From: CAZWKQ01 sp964634005
Lineage (GTDB): Bacteria; Bacteroidota; Bacteroidia; Bacteroidales; JACABE01
Direction of reading: 5' to 3'
Assembly (NCBI GenBank): GCA_964634005.1
Contig: CAZWKQ010000014.1
Coordinates: forward strand, 1 to 64,000
DNA: 64,000 nt
This document shows, in pieces, positions 43,684-52,803 of the stretch. Within the stretch, counting starts at the first letter, position 1; each line of letters starts with the position of its first letter. Under the pieces are notes generated by a model. The model made no database searches, was not told where the DNA came from, and saw only the letters and a program-made list of their open reading frames with translations. A program made the position numbers and the translations under genes.

Positions 43684-45861
43684 CTACAAATTATTTAAAA
43701 TAAAATCAGTCATTTTTTTGTAAAGATGATAACGTGTATAACCTCCGAAAATACTATGATTTTTGTTTGGATACAGAAACATATCGAACTGTTTATTTGC
43801 ATTTACAAGTGCAGTAATCAGGTCCATTGAATTTTGCACATGAACGTTATCGTCACCAGTTCCGTGGATAAGAAGATATTTTCCTTTTAATTTTTTAACG
43901 TGATTTATGGGAGAATTATCGTCGTAACCACTTGGATTTTCTTGTGGTGTACGCATAAATCGCTCGGTGTAAATATTATCGTAATATCTCCAATTGGTAA
44001 CCGGAGCAACTGCAATACCGGCTTTGAAATAATCGGCACCTTTGGTCATACAAAGGGTTGACATATAACCGCCATAACTCCATCCGAAAATTCCGATACG
44101 GTTTTTATCAATATAAGATTGATTTCCGAAATATTTGGCTGCAGCAATTTGGTCTTCGGTTTCGAGTTTCCCGAGTTCCATATAGGTGCATTTTTTAAAT
44201 TCTTCGCCTCTGTTGCCAGTGCCTCTGTTATCGACCGAAATTACTATATAACCTTGTTGTGCAAGCATCTGAAACCAGCTTAAATCGCTGAAAGTGTAAC
44301 TGTTGGTTACGGTGTTGTGTCCCGGACCTCCGTAAACATACATAAGTACTGGGTATTTTCTCGAAATATCGAAATTTGCAGGTTTTATCATCCAGTAATT
44401 GAGTTCAATTCCTTGTTCGGTTGTAAATTTTCCGAATTCTTTAGGCTGAAAATTGTATTGTTTAATAGTATTGGCAAGTTTTTGGTTGTTTTCAAGTACT
44501 TTAATTTCTTTGCCGTTCGATGTATTAATTGTATATATATTTGGAGTATTAGCATCCGAAAATGTTGATATATAGTACTTGAAATTGCTGCTGAACTCTG
44601 CTTTATTATTTCCTTTTCCGGTTGAAATAATATAATTGCGGCTTCCATCAATATTAACCGAGCAAAGGTCTTTATTGTATGCTGCAGTTCTTGCTGCCGT
44701 ATAATAAATAATGTTTTGTTTGGTATCTATACCCTTTATTTCATCAACATCCCATTTGCCTGAAGTAAGTTGTTTTATTAGCTTTCCTGTTTTATCGTAT
44801 AAATAAATATGATTAAATCCGTCAATTTCGCTTGTCAGAACAAAATTTCCGTTTGGCAAAAAGTTAAGATTATCGTTTATTTCAATATAGTATTTGTTTT
44901 TTTCAGAATAAATAACTTTTGAGCTTCCGTCGTTTGCATTACAATAAAGCATTTCGAGAAAGTTTTGTAAACGATTCAATCGGTAAACAGCCAGAGTATT
45001 GTTTTCATTAGTCCATTTGATGCGAGGTATATATTGATTGGTTTCTTTTCCCAAATCCATTTTTACCGATTTTCCTGTAGTAATATCGAAAACATAAATG
45101 TCAACTATAGAATTGTCTTCACCGGCTTTAGGATATTTATATCTGTAATCTTCGGGATAAAGATTTCCCCACATTTGCATATTATATTCTTTTACATTGC
45201 TCTCGTCAAAACGGTAATATGCTACTTTTTTTCCGTCAGGCGACCAGAAGAACCCTTTAGTAATACCGAATTCTTCTTCATAAACCCAATCGGTTGAACC
45301 ATTTATGATATGATTTTGCTTTCCGTCGGTAGTGATATTATTTTCGATTTTGTTAATCAAGTTTTTAATTATCAAGTTATTATCTTTGATAAAAACAACA
45401 TTATTGCCATCGGGAGAAAATTCTGCAAGTCTTATTTTTCCTTTGTTGGTCAAAAGTTCAATTGTATTGCTTTTTAAATCATAAACATAATAATCGCTTA
45501 TTGATGAATGCCTGTAAATTGATTCGGTATTAGACGAAATAAGAATTTTGCTTTCATCGCTGCTGAAATTATACTCATTAATTTCTATTTTTTTAATGTT
45601 GTCGGGAAGATTAATTTTTGAAATATCCAAGATTATCGATTTTTCTTTACCGTCTTTATAGCTATACTTCTTGATTTTGTTGTCCTCGAGGACGCAATAA
45701 TGTTCTCCGTCTTTCATCGAACGTATTTCCTGAATAAATGCAGGACGAAATGTGCCTTTTAACCATATATCTTCTAATGATATCTTTTTGCTTTCTTGTG
45801 AAAATAGGTTAAGATTTATCAAAAATAAACCTATAACAGCAAACAAATAATGTTTCTTCAT
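43684..45861 (-). CDS. Dipeptidyl-peptidase IV-type S9 peptidase
   Basis: This 725-residue protein has a signal peptide (to about residue 21), an N-terminal eight-bladed propeller (e.g. SPDGKKVAYYRFDESNV, YEEEFGITKGFFWSPDG) and a C-terminal alpha/beta-hydrolase domain. Catalytic residues are Ser595 in GWSYGGY, Asp in HGTGDDNVH (670/671) and His702 in NKNHSIFGG. The sequence EEEFG carries the glutamates that hold the peptide N-terminus in DPP IV. It should cleave Xaa-Pro dipeptides in the periplasm, a common trait of peptide-using Bacteroidota. It is divergent from the next lipoprotein gene. Confidence 0.92.
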   Translation of the reverse strand: MKKHYLFAVIGLFLINLNLFSQESKKISLEDIWLKGTFRPAFIQEIRSMKDGEHYCVLEDNKIKKYSYKDGKEKSIILDISKINLPDNIKKIEINEYNFSSDESKILISSNTESIYRHSSISDYYVYDLKSNTIELLTNKGKIRLAEFSPDGNNVVFIKDNNLIIKNLINKIENNITTDGKQNHIINGSTDWVYEEEFGITKGFFWSPDGKKVAYYRFDESNVKEYNMQMWGNLYPEDYRYKYPKAGEDNSIVDIYVFDITTGKSVKMDLGKETNQYIPRIKWTNENNTLAVYRLNRLQNFLEMLYCNANDGSSKVIYSEKNKYYIEINDNLNFLPNGNFVLTSEIDGFNHIYLYDKTGKLIKQLTSGKWDVDEIKGIDTKQNIIYYTAARTAAYNKDLCSVNIDGSRNYIISTGKGNNKAEFSSNFKYYISTFSDANTPNIYTINTSNGKEIKVLENNQKLANTIKQYNFQPKEFGKFTTEQGIELNYWMIKPANFDISRKYPVLMYVYGGPGHNTVTNSYTFSDLSWFQMLAQQGYIVISVDNRGTGNRGEEFKKCTYMELGKLETEDQIAAAKYFGNQSYIDKNRIGIFGWSYGGYMSTLCMTKGADYFKAGIAVAPVTNWRYYDNIYTERFMRTPQENPSGYDDNSPINHVKKLKGKYLLIHGTGDDNVHVQNSMDLITALVNANKQFDMFLYPNKNHSIFGGYTRYHLYKKMTDFILNNL

Positions 45862-45924
45862 GTTTATTTATTAATTTTGATTATTTAAACGAAACAAAAT
45901 TACATCTTTTAAAGAATTTAAACC

Positions 45925-46662
45925 ATGCAATTACATAATATTTCGATAAAAGGGCTTTTATTATCGTTATTAATTATTTTTTTTGCTTCGTGTTCAAAAA
46001 ACGAAGATACAAAACCGCCTAATAATACTGATATTACCGATGAAGTTCTTCCTGCAGGGGATACATTAAACAAGGGTATGGAGTACTGGAAAAAAACTAC
46101 TCAAAATAATATAACTTACTACGAACCATCGGGCTTATGGGCTACATTAAATCCTTTAAGCAAGCTAAACGGACCGGTAACGGTATCGCGAACTACCGAT
46201 AAGCATACAGGAAATTATGCCGTTAAACTTGAATCGAAAACATGGGGTGCAGACACTAACTCACAAGGACTGCTAATACCGGGATTATTAACCATAGGTT
46301 CTTTTGTAAATGTTCATCCTTGGGTTATTCAAGGCAAGCCTTTTAATTCAAAACCTCAATCGCTTGAAGGCTATTTTAAATATACAAGTGTTGAAAACGA
46401 CTCTGCAATAATATACGCTAAGTTAAGCAGATATAATTTTCAGCTCAACAAACAGGATACAATAGCCGAGGCAAAATTTATTGTAAAAAACACAGTTACC
46501 TCATACCAGCAATTTAACGCACAGTTTGTTTATTATATTCAAAATATTAACCCCGATACTTTGAGTATGGTGTTTGTATCGAGTGGGGGAGGGCAGAATT
46601 TTCAAGGTAAAGCCGGAAGTACTCTTTATATTGATGATATTAGGTTTGTTTATAATAAGTAA
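45925..46662 (+). CDS. Lipoprotein with PCMD-like domain
   Basis: This 245-residue lipoprotein has its lipidated Cys in FFASCSKNE (residue 23). The body (about 50-245) looks like the putative carbohydrate metabolism (PCMD) beta-sandwich: KHTGNYAVKLESKTWG, GKPFNSKPQSLEGYFKYTS, STLYIDDIRFVYN. PCMD proteins are surface lipoproteins near glycan-use genes. Its stop overlaps the start of the next gene (TAATG), so the two are coupled. Confidence 0.7.
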   Translation: MQLHNISIKGLLLSLLIIFFASCSKNEDTKPPNNTDITDEVLPAGDTLNKGMEYWKKTTQNNITYYEPSGLWATLNPLSKLNGPVTVSRTTDKHTGNYAVKLESKTWGADTNSQGLLIPGLLTIGSFVNVHPWVIQGKPFNSKPQSLEGYFKYTSVENDSAIIYAKLSRYNFQLNKQDTIAEAKFIVKNTVTSYQQFNAQFVYYIQNINPDTLSMVFVSSGGGQNFQGKAGSTLYIDDIRFVYNK

Positions 46663-47393
46663 TGCTAATGAAAATAGGACTATTTACCATTCTTTTTTTC
46701 ATAATTCTTTTAAATGTTGAAATTTTTGCCCAGTCGTCATTAAATTTTTACGGCAGTGCAGGATTGACATACGGTGGTCCTATTCCGGAAAAAATTTCAG
46801 AAAACTCTGACGGAAATCCCAAAACCGGCTTCAATATTGGGATAGGAGTTGCTTACATTTTAAACTCGAAATTTGAAATTAATTCAAAAGTAAACTATAG
46901 TTTTAAAGGAGTTTATTACAGCACAAATTATAAGAAAGATACAATTATTGAGCAGGTTATAAATAACAACACAGTAAAACTAAATTCATTCTACACGGCA
47001 TACGTCAACGGAGATATGAGTTTTAATTACATTGACATGCATATTTTGCCTTCGTATAAAATATCCAAAAAAATTACTATGCAGTTGGGTGCCTATATTT
47101 CTTATTTGACAGGTGGATACGATAGAGGTAAAGTGCAGGTCGTAATTGGTGAGGGAGGCTTTTTTGGTGATTACTTCGAAGATTATGATAATTACTCGAA
47201 AATAAATAAAATTGATTACGGAATATCATTAGGGATAAAATCTATGTTAACAGAAAAGGCCTTTTGGGGTTTTAATGTAACAAGAAGTTTACGTCCTTTG
47301 TATAAAGACGATATTTTTATAAGAAGAGGCTTAGAAGAGAATAAACTTTACAATACCTATGTTGATATTTATGTTGGGTACAGTATTAAATAG
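46662..47393 (+). CDS. Outer-membrane beta-barrel protein
   Basis: This 243-residue protein has a signal peptide (to IFAQ, about residue 24) and a barrel of about eight to ten strands (FNIGIGVAYILNSKFEINSKV, ITMQLGAYISYLTGG, DIYVGYSIK at the end), similar to the PorT/OmpW-like barrel families common in Bacteroidota. Function is unknown. It is translationally coupled to the PCMD-like lipoprotein gene and abuts the convergent pyrD stop. Confidence 0.7.
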   Translation: MLMKIGLFTILFFIILLNVEIFAQSSLNFYGSAGLTYGGPIPEKISENSDGNPKTGFNIGIGVAYILNSKFEINSKVNYSFKGVYYSTNYKKDTIIEQVINNNTVKLNSFYTAYVNGDMSFNYIDMHILPSYKISKKITMQLGAYISYLTGGYDRGKVQVVIGEGGFFGDYFEDYDNYSKINKIDYGISLGIKSMLTEKAFWGFNVTRSLRPLYKDDIFIRRGLEENKLYNTYVDIYVGYSIK

Positions 47394-48299
47394 TTATATA
47401 ATTCCCCTTATCGAGTTAATGTCTTCGATTTTGTGTCTGATTAAGTAGTCTTCGATTCCGTTGACGACTTTTTTACCTATTGTAGGATCGATGAAATTAG
47501 CGGTTCCTAATTGAATGGCAGAAGCTCCGGCCAGAATAAATTCTATGGCGTCTTTTGCATTCATAATACCTCCGATACCTATAATCGGTATTTTGACGGC
47601 TTTCGACACTTGCCATACCATTCTGAGTGCTACCGGTTTTATTGCCGGTCCTGATAAACCTCCCGTTATTGTTGATAATAAAGGTTTGCGTTTTTCGGCA
47701 TCAATAGCCATACCCAAAAGTGTGTTGATAAGTGAAACAGCATCAGCTCCGGCACTTTCGACTGCAATAGCCATTTCTGAAATATTGGTTACATTTGGTG
47801 ATAATTTCACAATAAGAGTTTTTTTGTAAACCTCTCTGACGGCTTTGGTAACCGAAATAGCCGAAGGACAGCTTGTCCCGAAAGCCATTCCGCCTTCTTT
47901 TACATTAGGACACGATATATTTAACTCTATTGCAGGAATTTTCTCTAATGTATTCAATTTTTCGGCTACCGTAATATACTCTTCAATTGTCGAACCCGAA
48001 ACATTTACGATAATATTAGTGTCAAAATCTTTTATTCGGGGGTAGATATCATAAATAAAACTATCAACACCTACATTTTGTAAACCTACGGCATTAAGCA
48101 TACCCGAAGCGGTTTCAATCATACGCGGGTAGGGGTTGCCTTCTCTTTTGCTTCCGGTAGTACCTTTTACAATAATTCCTCCTAAAAGTGAAACATCATA
48201 AAAATCTGCAAATTCTTCACCGTAGCCAAAAGTCCCTGACGCTGTCATCACGGGGTTTTTAAGCTCTAAATCGTGTATTTTTATCTTAAGAATCGGCAT
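47394..48299 (-). CDS. pyrD: Dihydroorotate dehydrogenase, class 1B catalytic subunit
   Basis: This protein of 301 residues from MPILKIKIHDLELKNPV (seven extra codons lie upstream) is the FMN subunit of the PyrDB/PyrK complex, oxidising dihydroorotate with NAD in pyrimidine synthesis. Marks are NPVMTASGTFGYG, VKGTTGSKREGNP, ELNISCPNVKEGG with the catalytic Cys, VKLSPNVTNI and IGIGGI. It follows pyrK directly (11 nt from the pyrK stop), as is usual for this two-subunit enzyme. Confidence 0.95.
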   Translation of the reverse strand: MPILKIKIHDLELKNPVMTASGTFGYGEEFADFYDVSLLGGIIVKGTTGSKREGNPYPRMIETASGMLNAVGLQNVGVDSFIYDIYPRIKDFDTNIIVNVSGSTIEEYITVAEKLNTLEKIPAIELNISCPNVKEGGMAFGTSCPSAISVTKAVREVYKKTLIVKLSPNVTNISEMAIAVESAGADAVSLINTLLGMAIDAEKRKPLLSTITGGLSGPAIKPVALRMVWQVSKAVKIPIIGIGGIMNAKDAIEFILAGASAIQLGTANFIDPTIGKKVVNGIEDYLIRHKIEDINSIRGII

Positions 48300-48310
48300 A
48301 ATATTTTTAT

Positions 48311-49090
48311 TTAACTCCAACCTTTTAACTTTTTATAATCGAAGACAGGTCCTTCGGTACATGTACATTTATTACCGTTTACCGTATCTACTACACAGCA
48401 CAGGCAAGCACCTATTCCGCATGCCATAAGATTTTCGAGTGATACTTCACAATCGATGTTTTTATCTTTTGCAATTTTTGCAATAGCTTTCATCATAGGT
48501 TCAGGTCCACAAGTATATATTTTAGAAAAATCGAAATTGTTGTTTTTCAAAATGCTGTGATCGGTAACCAGCCCCTTTTCTCCCAAGCTTCCATCTACAG
48601 TTGTAATATATACTTTACCGAATTTTTCGTATTGTTCCGACTCTAATATATCGCTTTTACTCATACCTCCTATTAATGTGGATACTTTGAAGCCTTTATT
48701 ATACAAAACTCTTGCAAGATAAAGCAATGGGGCTATTCCGCACCCTCCTCCTATAAGCAAAATTTTGTCTTTTTCGGGTATCGAAAATCCGTTACCTAAG
48801 GGGTAAATTATATTTATGGTTTCTCCGGTTTTTATTTCCGATAATTTATGTGTTCCTTCGCCAACTTTTTGTATGAGCAATGAAATTGTATTTGCTTCGT
48901 AATCAACGTCATGAATGCTGAGTGGTCGTCTTAGAAAAGTGTTTTTTGAGTTGGTTATTTCAGCTTGAAGAAATTGTCCCGGTAGGATTTCGGGCAAGGG
49001 TTCTTCCGATTTTAGTATTAGTATATAATATTTGTCATTGAGATTTTTATTTTCAATGACTGTCATATCGCTGATTAATTTTTTCCCCAT
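48311..49090 (-). CDS. pyrK: Dihydroorotate dehydrogenase electron-transfer subunit
   Basis: This 259-residue protein has a ferredoxin-reductase-like FAD domain (FLRRPLSIHDVD), an NAD domain (LLIGGGCGIAPLLYLAR, YTCGPEPMMKAI) and a C-terminal [2Fe-2S] site with four cysteines in MACGIGACLCCVVD and KCTC. It passes electrons from PyrD to NAD. It precedes pyrD in a minus-strand operon. Confidence 0.95.
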   Translation of the reverse strand: MGKKLISDMTVIENKNLNDKYYILILKSEEPLPEILPGQFLQAEITNSKNTFLRRPLSIHDVDYEANTISLLIQKVGEGTHKLSEIKTGETINIIYPLGNGFSIPEKDKILLIGGGCGIAPLLYLARVLYNKGFKVSTLIGGMSKSDILESEQYEKFGKVYITTVDGSLGEKGLVTDHSILKNNNFDFSKIYTCGPEPMMKAIAKIAKDKNIDCEVSLENLMACGIGACLCCVVDTVNGNKCTCTEGPVFDYKKLKGWS

Positions 49091-49108
49091 TTTATCAGAT
49101 GAATAATT

Positions 49109-50128
49109 TTATTGTTTAAAATTAACTTTCAATGCCTTAGAACTTTCTTCTTCGGCTATAACATCAATATCAGGTTTAGGCATTAATATTACTTTCACAT
49201 TTTTATCCTGTACATTTTCAATTCCTTTTATTGCTTTTACATTTGCGAGGAAGTTTTTATTAATTATCAAAAAGTCATCAATACCCAAAGCTTCAGTTAT
49301 TTCAGAGTATTTTTCTTTAAGTGTTTTTGTTTCAGAGTTTCTTTTTACTAATATTGTATTTCCTGATTTTTGATAAACGTAAGCAATGTCGTCAAAAGGA
49401 ATATTAACAGGTTTTCCGTTTTCGTAAGTTACAAGTTCTCTTTTCAGCAAAATATCTTTCTTGTAAAGGAATCTTTTTATCGGAGTTCCGTCGTTATTGT
49501 ACCAAAGCCATATACCATCCATTTTGCCTTTGATATATTTCCCCTGACTTTTTAATTTATTATCTACGCTAAAGTCCTGATATAAACCTTCCAAAACATT
49601 ATTCTTGAATTGCGATTTTATTTTACCGTCAATATAATTCAGTTCCCACGGACCATCTTTTATTCCGTTTTTCCAAGTGGTTGTTTCAATAAGCATTCCG
49701 TCGTTTGAAAATGTTTTCCAATTGCCGTGTTTAAGGTAATTTTTATAAAATTCTTCTCTTACTATTACGTCGTATCCATTATAGTATTTCCATATACTGT
49801 CTTTTTTTTCGTTCAGATAATATCCCTCCGACATAAGTTTTCCGTTGGGATAGTACGTTTTGGTAAAAGAGCGTCCACCGTTATTGTAAAAGTATGAAAC
49901 AGCTTTGATATTTCCTTCGGGATAATAATATTTAAATTCCCCCTGAGGTTTATCATTTATAAAATATCCTTCGTACTTAAGCTTCCCCTTTTCGTCTTTT
50001 TTTCTCCAATAGCCTTGCTTTCTGCCGTTTTTATCGGTTTTGTTTATTGTATCGTTTTGCGGAGTTTGAGCAAAAGTAATACCGCTAATTAGTAAAAATC
50101 CTATTAAGAGCTTAAAATTATTTAACAT
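49109..50128 (-). CDS. Exported MORN-repeat protein with LytTR-like tail
   Basis: The 339-residue protein has a signal peptide (to about residue 20, ISGITFAQ) and seven to eight MORN-like repeats (about 35-240: GYWRKKDEKGKLKYEGYF, PQGEFKYYYPEGNI, DGPWELNYIDGKI, DGIWLWYNNDG). The family is often labelled a YwqK antitoxin without direct evidence. The last 95 residues (243-337) read like a LytTR fold: FDDIAYVYQKSGNTILV, then FLIINKNFLANVKAIKGIE, then VKVILMPKPDIDVIAEE. LytTR domains normally bind DNA in the cytoplasm, so one behind a signal peptide is odd. It overlaps the gmhB stop by 7 nt. Confidence 0.7.
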   Translation of the reverse strand: MLNNFKLLIGFLLISGITFAQTPQNDTINKTDKNGRKQGYWRKKDEKGKLKYEGYFINDKPQGEFKYYYPEGNIKAVSYFYNNGGRSFTKTYYPNGKLMSEGYYLNEKKDSIWKYYNGYDVIVREEFYKNYLKHGNWKTFSNDGMLIETTTWKNGIKDGPWELNYIDGKIKSQFKNNVLEGLYQDFSVDNKLKSQGKYIKGKMDGIWLWYNNDGTPIKRFLYKKDILLKRELVTYENGKPVNIPFDDIAYVYQKSGNTILVKRNSETKTLKEKYSEITEALGIDDFLIINKNFLANVKAIKGIENVQDKNVKVILMPKPDIDVIAEEESSKALKVNFKQ

Positions 50129-50706
50129 GACTTTTTTAATTTTTCAATATAAATAGCAAAATCGTATAAAGTAGGAAATACCAAATCGATAAGTTTTGAG
50201 TATTTTTTTACAAAATCGGTATCTTCGGAAATAAGAACCGTTTTCATTCTGAGTTTTCTTCCGAAAATCATATCGCTAACCGAATCGCCGACCATTATTG
50301 ATTTTTTGAAAGAAATTTCTTTAAAATTTTTTTTTGCCTTAAGAGCCATTCCAATTTCGGGCTTTCGATAAAAACTACCGCTGTCGTGCAAGTCAGTACA
50401 ATAGTATATTTTGTCAACTCTTCCATTATTCGACTCTATTTCATTTTTCATAAAATCATGAATTTCATGGAGTTGATCAATAGTCATAATACCTTTGCCT
50501 ACACCTTGCTGATTTGTAACAATAATTATCTTTCCGAATATTTTATTAAAAATCTCAAACGAATCAAGAACCTTTGGAAGAAAAATAAATTCATCAATGT
50601 TTTTAACGTAACCTTTTATTATTCTTTTGTTTATAACTCCGTCTCTGTCGACAAAAAGCGTCCAGCTTTCATCAATATTTTTTGGGAGTTCGTTTTTTTT
50701 GAACAT
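50122..50706 (-). CDS. gmhB: HAD-IIIA phosphatase, GmhB-like
   Basis: This 194-residue cytoplasmic phosphatase has motif I LFVDRDGVINKR, motif II IIVTNQQGVGKG, Lys in YRKPEIGMALKAKK and motif IV MVGDSVSDMIFG. These match D-glycero-D-manno-heptose 1,7-bisphosphate phosphatase and histidinol-phosphatase relatives. The zinc-loop cysteines of E. coli GmhB are not evident. Its place directly after a GmhA-type isomerase (3 nt) supports a role in nucleotide-heptose synthesis. The heptose kinase/transferase (hldE) is not in the window. Confidence 0.82.
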   Translation of the reverse strand: MFKKNELPKNIDESWTLFVDRDGVINKRIIKGYVKNIDEFIFLPKVLDSFEIFNKIFGKIIIVTNQQGVGKGIMTIDQLHEIHDFMKNEIESNNGRVDKIYYCTDLHDSGSFYRKPEIGMALKAKKNFKEISFKKSIMVGDSVSDMIFGRKLRMKTVLISEDTDFVKKYSKLIDLVFPTLYDFAIYIEKLKKSC

Positions 50707-50709
50707 TTC

Positions 50710-51294
50710 TTACAAAGATTGTTTTCTTTCAAAAAGATTTGCTTCAACAATTTCACAAATAATATGACCGATTAGAATATGAGCTTCCTGTATTCTCGGA
50801 GTGTCGTTTGAAGGTACTTTAATAATGTAGTTGCATATTTCGTTCATTTTTCCACCCTTTTCGCCTGTTAAACCTATGGTAATAATTCCCATTTGATTTG
50901 CCGTTTCAATTGCTTTTAAAATATTAGACGAATTTCCTGAAGTAGAAATGCCGACAAGAACATCGCCTTTTTTCCCTTTGGCTTTTATCATGCGGGAATA
51001 AATTTCATCGTAACTGTAGTCGTTTGCAACTGCGGTAAGGTATGAAGTATTAGCGTGAAGGGCTTCGGAGTTCAGTGGTTCCCTGTCGAAGTAAAACCTG
51101 CCCGAAAACTCGGCAGCTAAATGTTGTGCATCGGCTGCACTTCCACCGTTGCCGCAAAAATAAACTCCGCCTCCGTTGCGAAAAGTCTTGGTTATTACAT
51201 CCACTATTGTTTCAATAGTTTTTATTATATGCTCATTTGAAAGAATATTTTGTTTCAGAGCTATTGATTGCTCAATCGATTCTTTGATTCTCAT
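50710..51294 (-). CDS. gmhA: SIS-domain sedoheptulose-7-phosphate isomerase
   Basis: The 194-residue protein is a GmhA/DiaA-type SIS isomerase: VYFCGNGGSAADAQHLAAEFSGRF, then TAVANDYSYDEIYSRMI, LVGISTSGNSSNILKA and EAHILIGHIICEIVE. GmhA converts sedoheptulose 7-phosphate to D-glycero-D-manno-heptose 7-phosphate for surface glycans. The neighbours (GT2 with 4-nt overlap upstream, GmhB downstream) support GmhA over DiaA. Confidence 0.9.
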   Translation of the reverse strand: MRIKESIEQSIALKQNILSNEHIIKTIETIVDVITKTFRNGGGVYFCGNGGSAADAQHLAAEFSGRFYFDREPLNSEALHANTSYLTAVANDYSYDEIYSRMIKAKGKKGDVLVGISTSGNSSNILKAIETANQMGIITIGLTGEKGGKMNEICNYIIKVPSNDTPRIQEAHILIGHIICEIVEANLFERKQSL

Positions 51295-52238
51295 ATTTTT
51301 TTCTCAATTAAATAATTATTTCTTGTAGAAGAACTACGACCTACGAGTTCGGCGAGAAATCCTGTCAAAAACAGTTGTACGCCAATAATCATGCAAGCAA
51401 TGGCTATAAAGAAATAAGGATTATCAGTTATAAGAGGAGCTCTTAGACCGCTGTAAACGGCTTTTAATTTTAAATATCCGAGCCAACCCGAAGCAACAAA
51501 TCCGGCAATAAACATAAAAGTTCCTATTAATCCGAAGAAATGCATGGGGCGTTTCCCAAATTTCGATACAAAAGAAATCGAAATCAAATCGAGGTAACCT
51601 TTTATAAATCTGTCCATTCCGAATTTACTTACGCCATATTTACGTTCTCTGTGAGAAACAATTTTTTCGCCTATTTTGACAAATCCTGCCCATTTTGCTA
51701 TCACAGGGATATATCTGTGCATTTCTCCGTAAACTTCAATTGATTTAACGACCTCATTTCTGTATGCTTTAAGACCGCAATTAAAATCGTGCAGTTTTAT
51801 ACCCGAAACTATTCTTGTTGTCCAGTTGAAAAATTTCGAAGGTATTGTTTTCATTAACGGGTCGTAACGTTTCTTTTTCCAACCCGAAACCAAATCGAAT
51901 TTCTGTTCTTTAATCATTTTGTAAAGCTCGGGAATTTCATCGGGGCTATCTTGCAAATCAGCATCCATTGTTATAACTACATCGCCTGCAGCAAACTCGA
52001 AACCAACATTTAATGCTGCCGACTTACCATAATTTCTCCTGAATTTTACTCCTTTTACGGAATCGTATTTTTTATTTAACTCCTCAATAACTTCCCACGA
52101 ATTATCATTGCTTCCGTCGTCAATCAGCAATACTTCGTAGCTGAAGTTGTTTTCAATCATCACTTTATCAATCCACGAACATAACTCATTGAGTGATTCT
52201 TCCTCGTTAAACAATGGTACTATAACAGAAATATCCAT
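51291..52238 (-). CDS. Membrane glycosyltransferase, family 2 (DPM1/ArnC-like)
   Basis: This 315-residue protein has an N-terminal GT2 domain (SVIVPLFNEEESL, LLIDDGSNDNSWEVI, VVITMDADLQDSPDEIP, HDFNCGLKAYRN) and two C-terminal membrane helices (about 233-255 and 270-292). This is the layout of polyisoprenyl-phosphate glycosyltransferases such as ArnC, GtrB and dolichol-phosphate mannose synthase, which load a sugar on a lipid carrier. Its start lies 11 nt after the stop of a DUF4199 gene, and it overlaps gmhA by 4 nt. Confidence 0.9.
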   Translation of the reverse strand: MDISVIVPLFNEEESLNELCSWIDKVMIENNFSYEVLLIDDGSNDNSWEVIEELNKKYDSVKGVKFRRNYGKSAALNVGFEFAAGDVVITMDADLQDSPDEIPELYKMIKEQKFDLVSGWKKKRYDPLMKTIPSKFFNWTTRIVSGIKLHDFNCGLKAYRNEVVKSIEVYGEMHRYIPVIAKWAGFVKIGEKIVSHRERKYGVSKFGMDRFIKGYLDLISISFVSKFGKRPMHFFGLIGTFMFIAGFVASGWLGYLKLKAVYSGLRAPLITDNPYFFIAIACMIIGVQLFLTGFLAELVGRSSSTRNNYLIEKKI

Positions 52239-52249
52239 AAACCTATTTT

Positions 52250-52798
52250 TTATTCGATTTCAACAACTTCCATTTTCCCTGATCTGCTATTATGTTCTTT
52301 TTTCAAAAAAATTGATACTAATAAAGGCAGGAATATACTTATTAAAATTAATTCTATAGTCGCTTTTATTGCTATCGAAAATGAATTTGTATTTTCCTTC
52401 AATACTGATATTTTATTTTGAAGTTCTGTTCCTGAGAGGTATTGCGAAAGTGCTTTTTCATTTGCAGCTATATTGTTTATAATTAGTTGTTTATCGATAA
52501 AGCTTGTATGAATAAACATATATATTCCAAAAATAAAAGCAACAACTATTCCTATTATTAGACCCGAAATATAGCATTGTTTAAAACTAAGATAGCCTTT
52601 GTAAACTTTCTTTTTTAAGCTGTTTATTGCTATAAACATAATAAACAGAAGTAAAAAATGGTTCCATACCGGAACAGGTCTGTATCCCGAACCTGTTACA
52701 AAATAGAGTAGCAATGTAAGCAAAATCATATAAAAACCTGCTTTTATACCCCATAGAAATGAAAGATTGACAGCCTTTCGGCTCGGATTTTTTTGCAT
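52250..52798 (-). CDS. DUF4199 membrane protein
   Basis: This 182-residue protein has four membrane helices in the DUF4199 pattern, with LSFLWGIKAGFYMILLTLL at the start, a central YLSFKQCYISGLIIGIVVAF, a periplasmic helix containing Asn/Glu/Gln, and a last helix (IELILISIFLPLLVSIF). Function is unknown. It is a paralogue of the adjacent upstream gene (5-nt gap). Confidence 0.8.
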   Translation of the reverse strand: MQKNPSRKAVNLSFLWGIKAGFYMILLTLLLYFVTGSGYRPVPVWNHFLLLFIMFIAINSLKKKVYKGYLSFKQCYISGLIIGIVVAFIFGIYMFIHTSFIDKQLIINNIAANEKALSQYLSGTELQNKISVLKENTNSFSIAIKATIELILISIFLPLLVSIFLKKEHNSRSGKMEVVEIE

Positions 52799-52803
52799 AA
52801 TTA

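Noticed and set aside
49109..50128. Toxin-antitoxin label (YwqK antitoxin) for the MORN-repeat protein
   Set aside because: The label comes from family naming only. The protein is exported and no toxin gene lies beside it.
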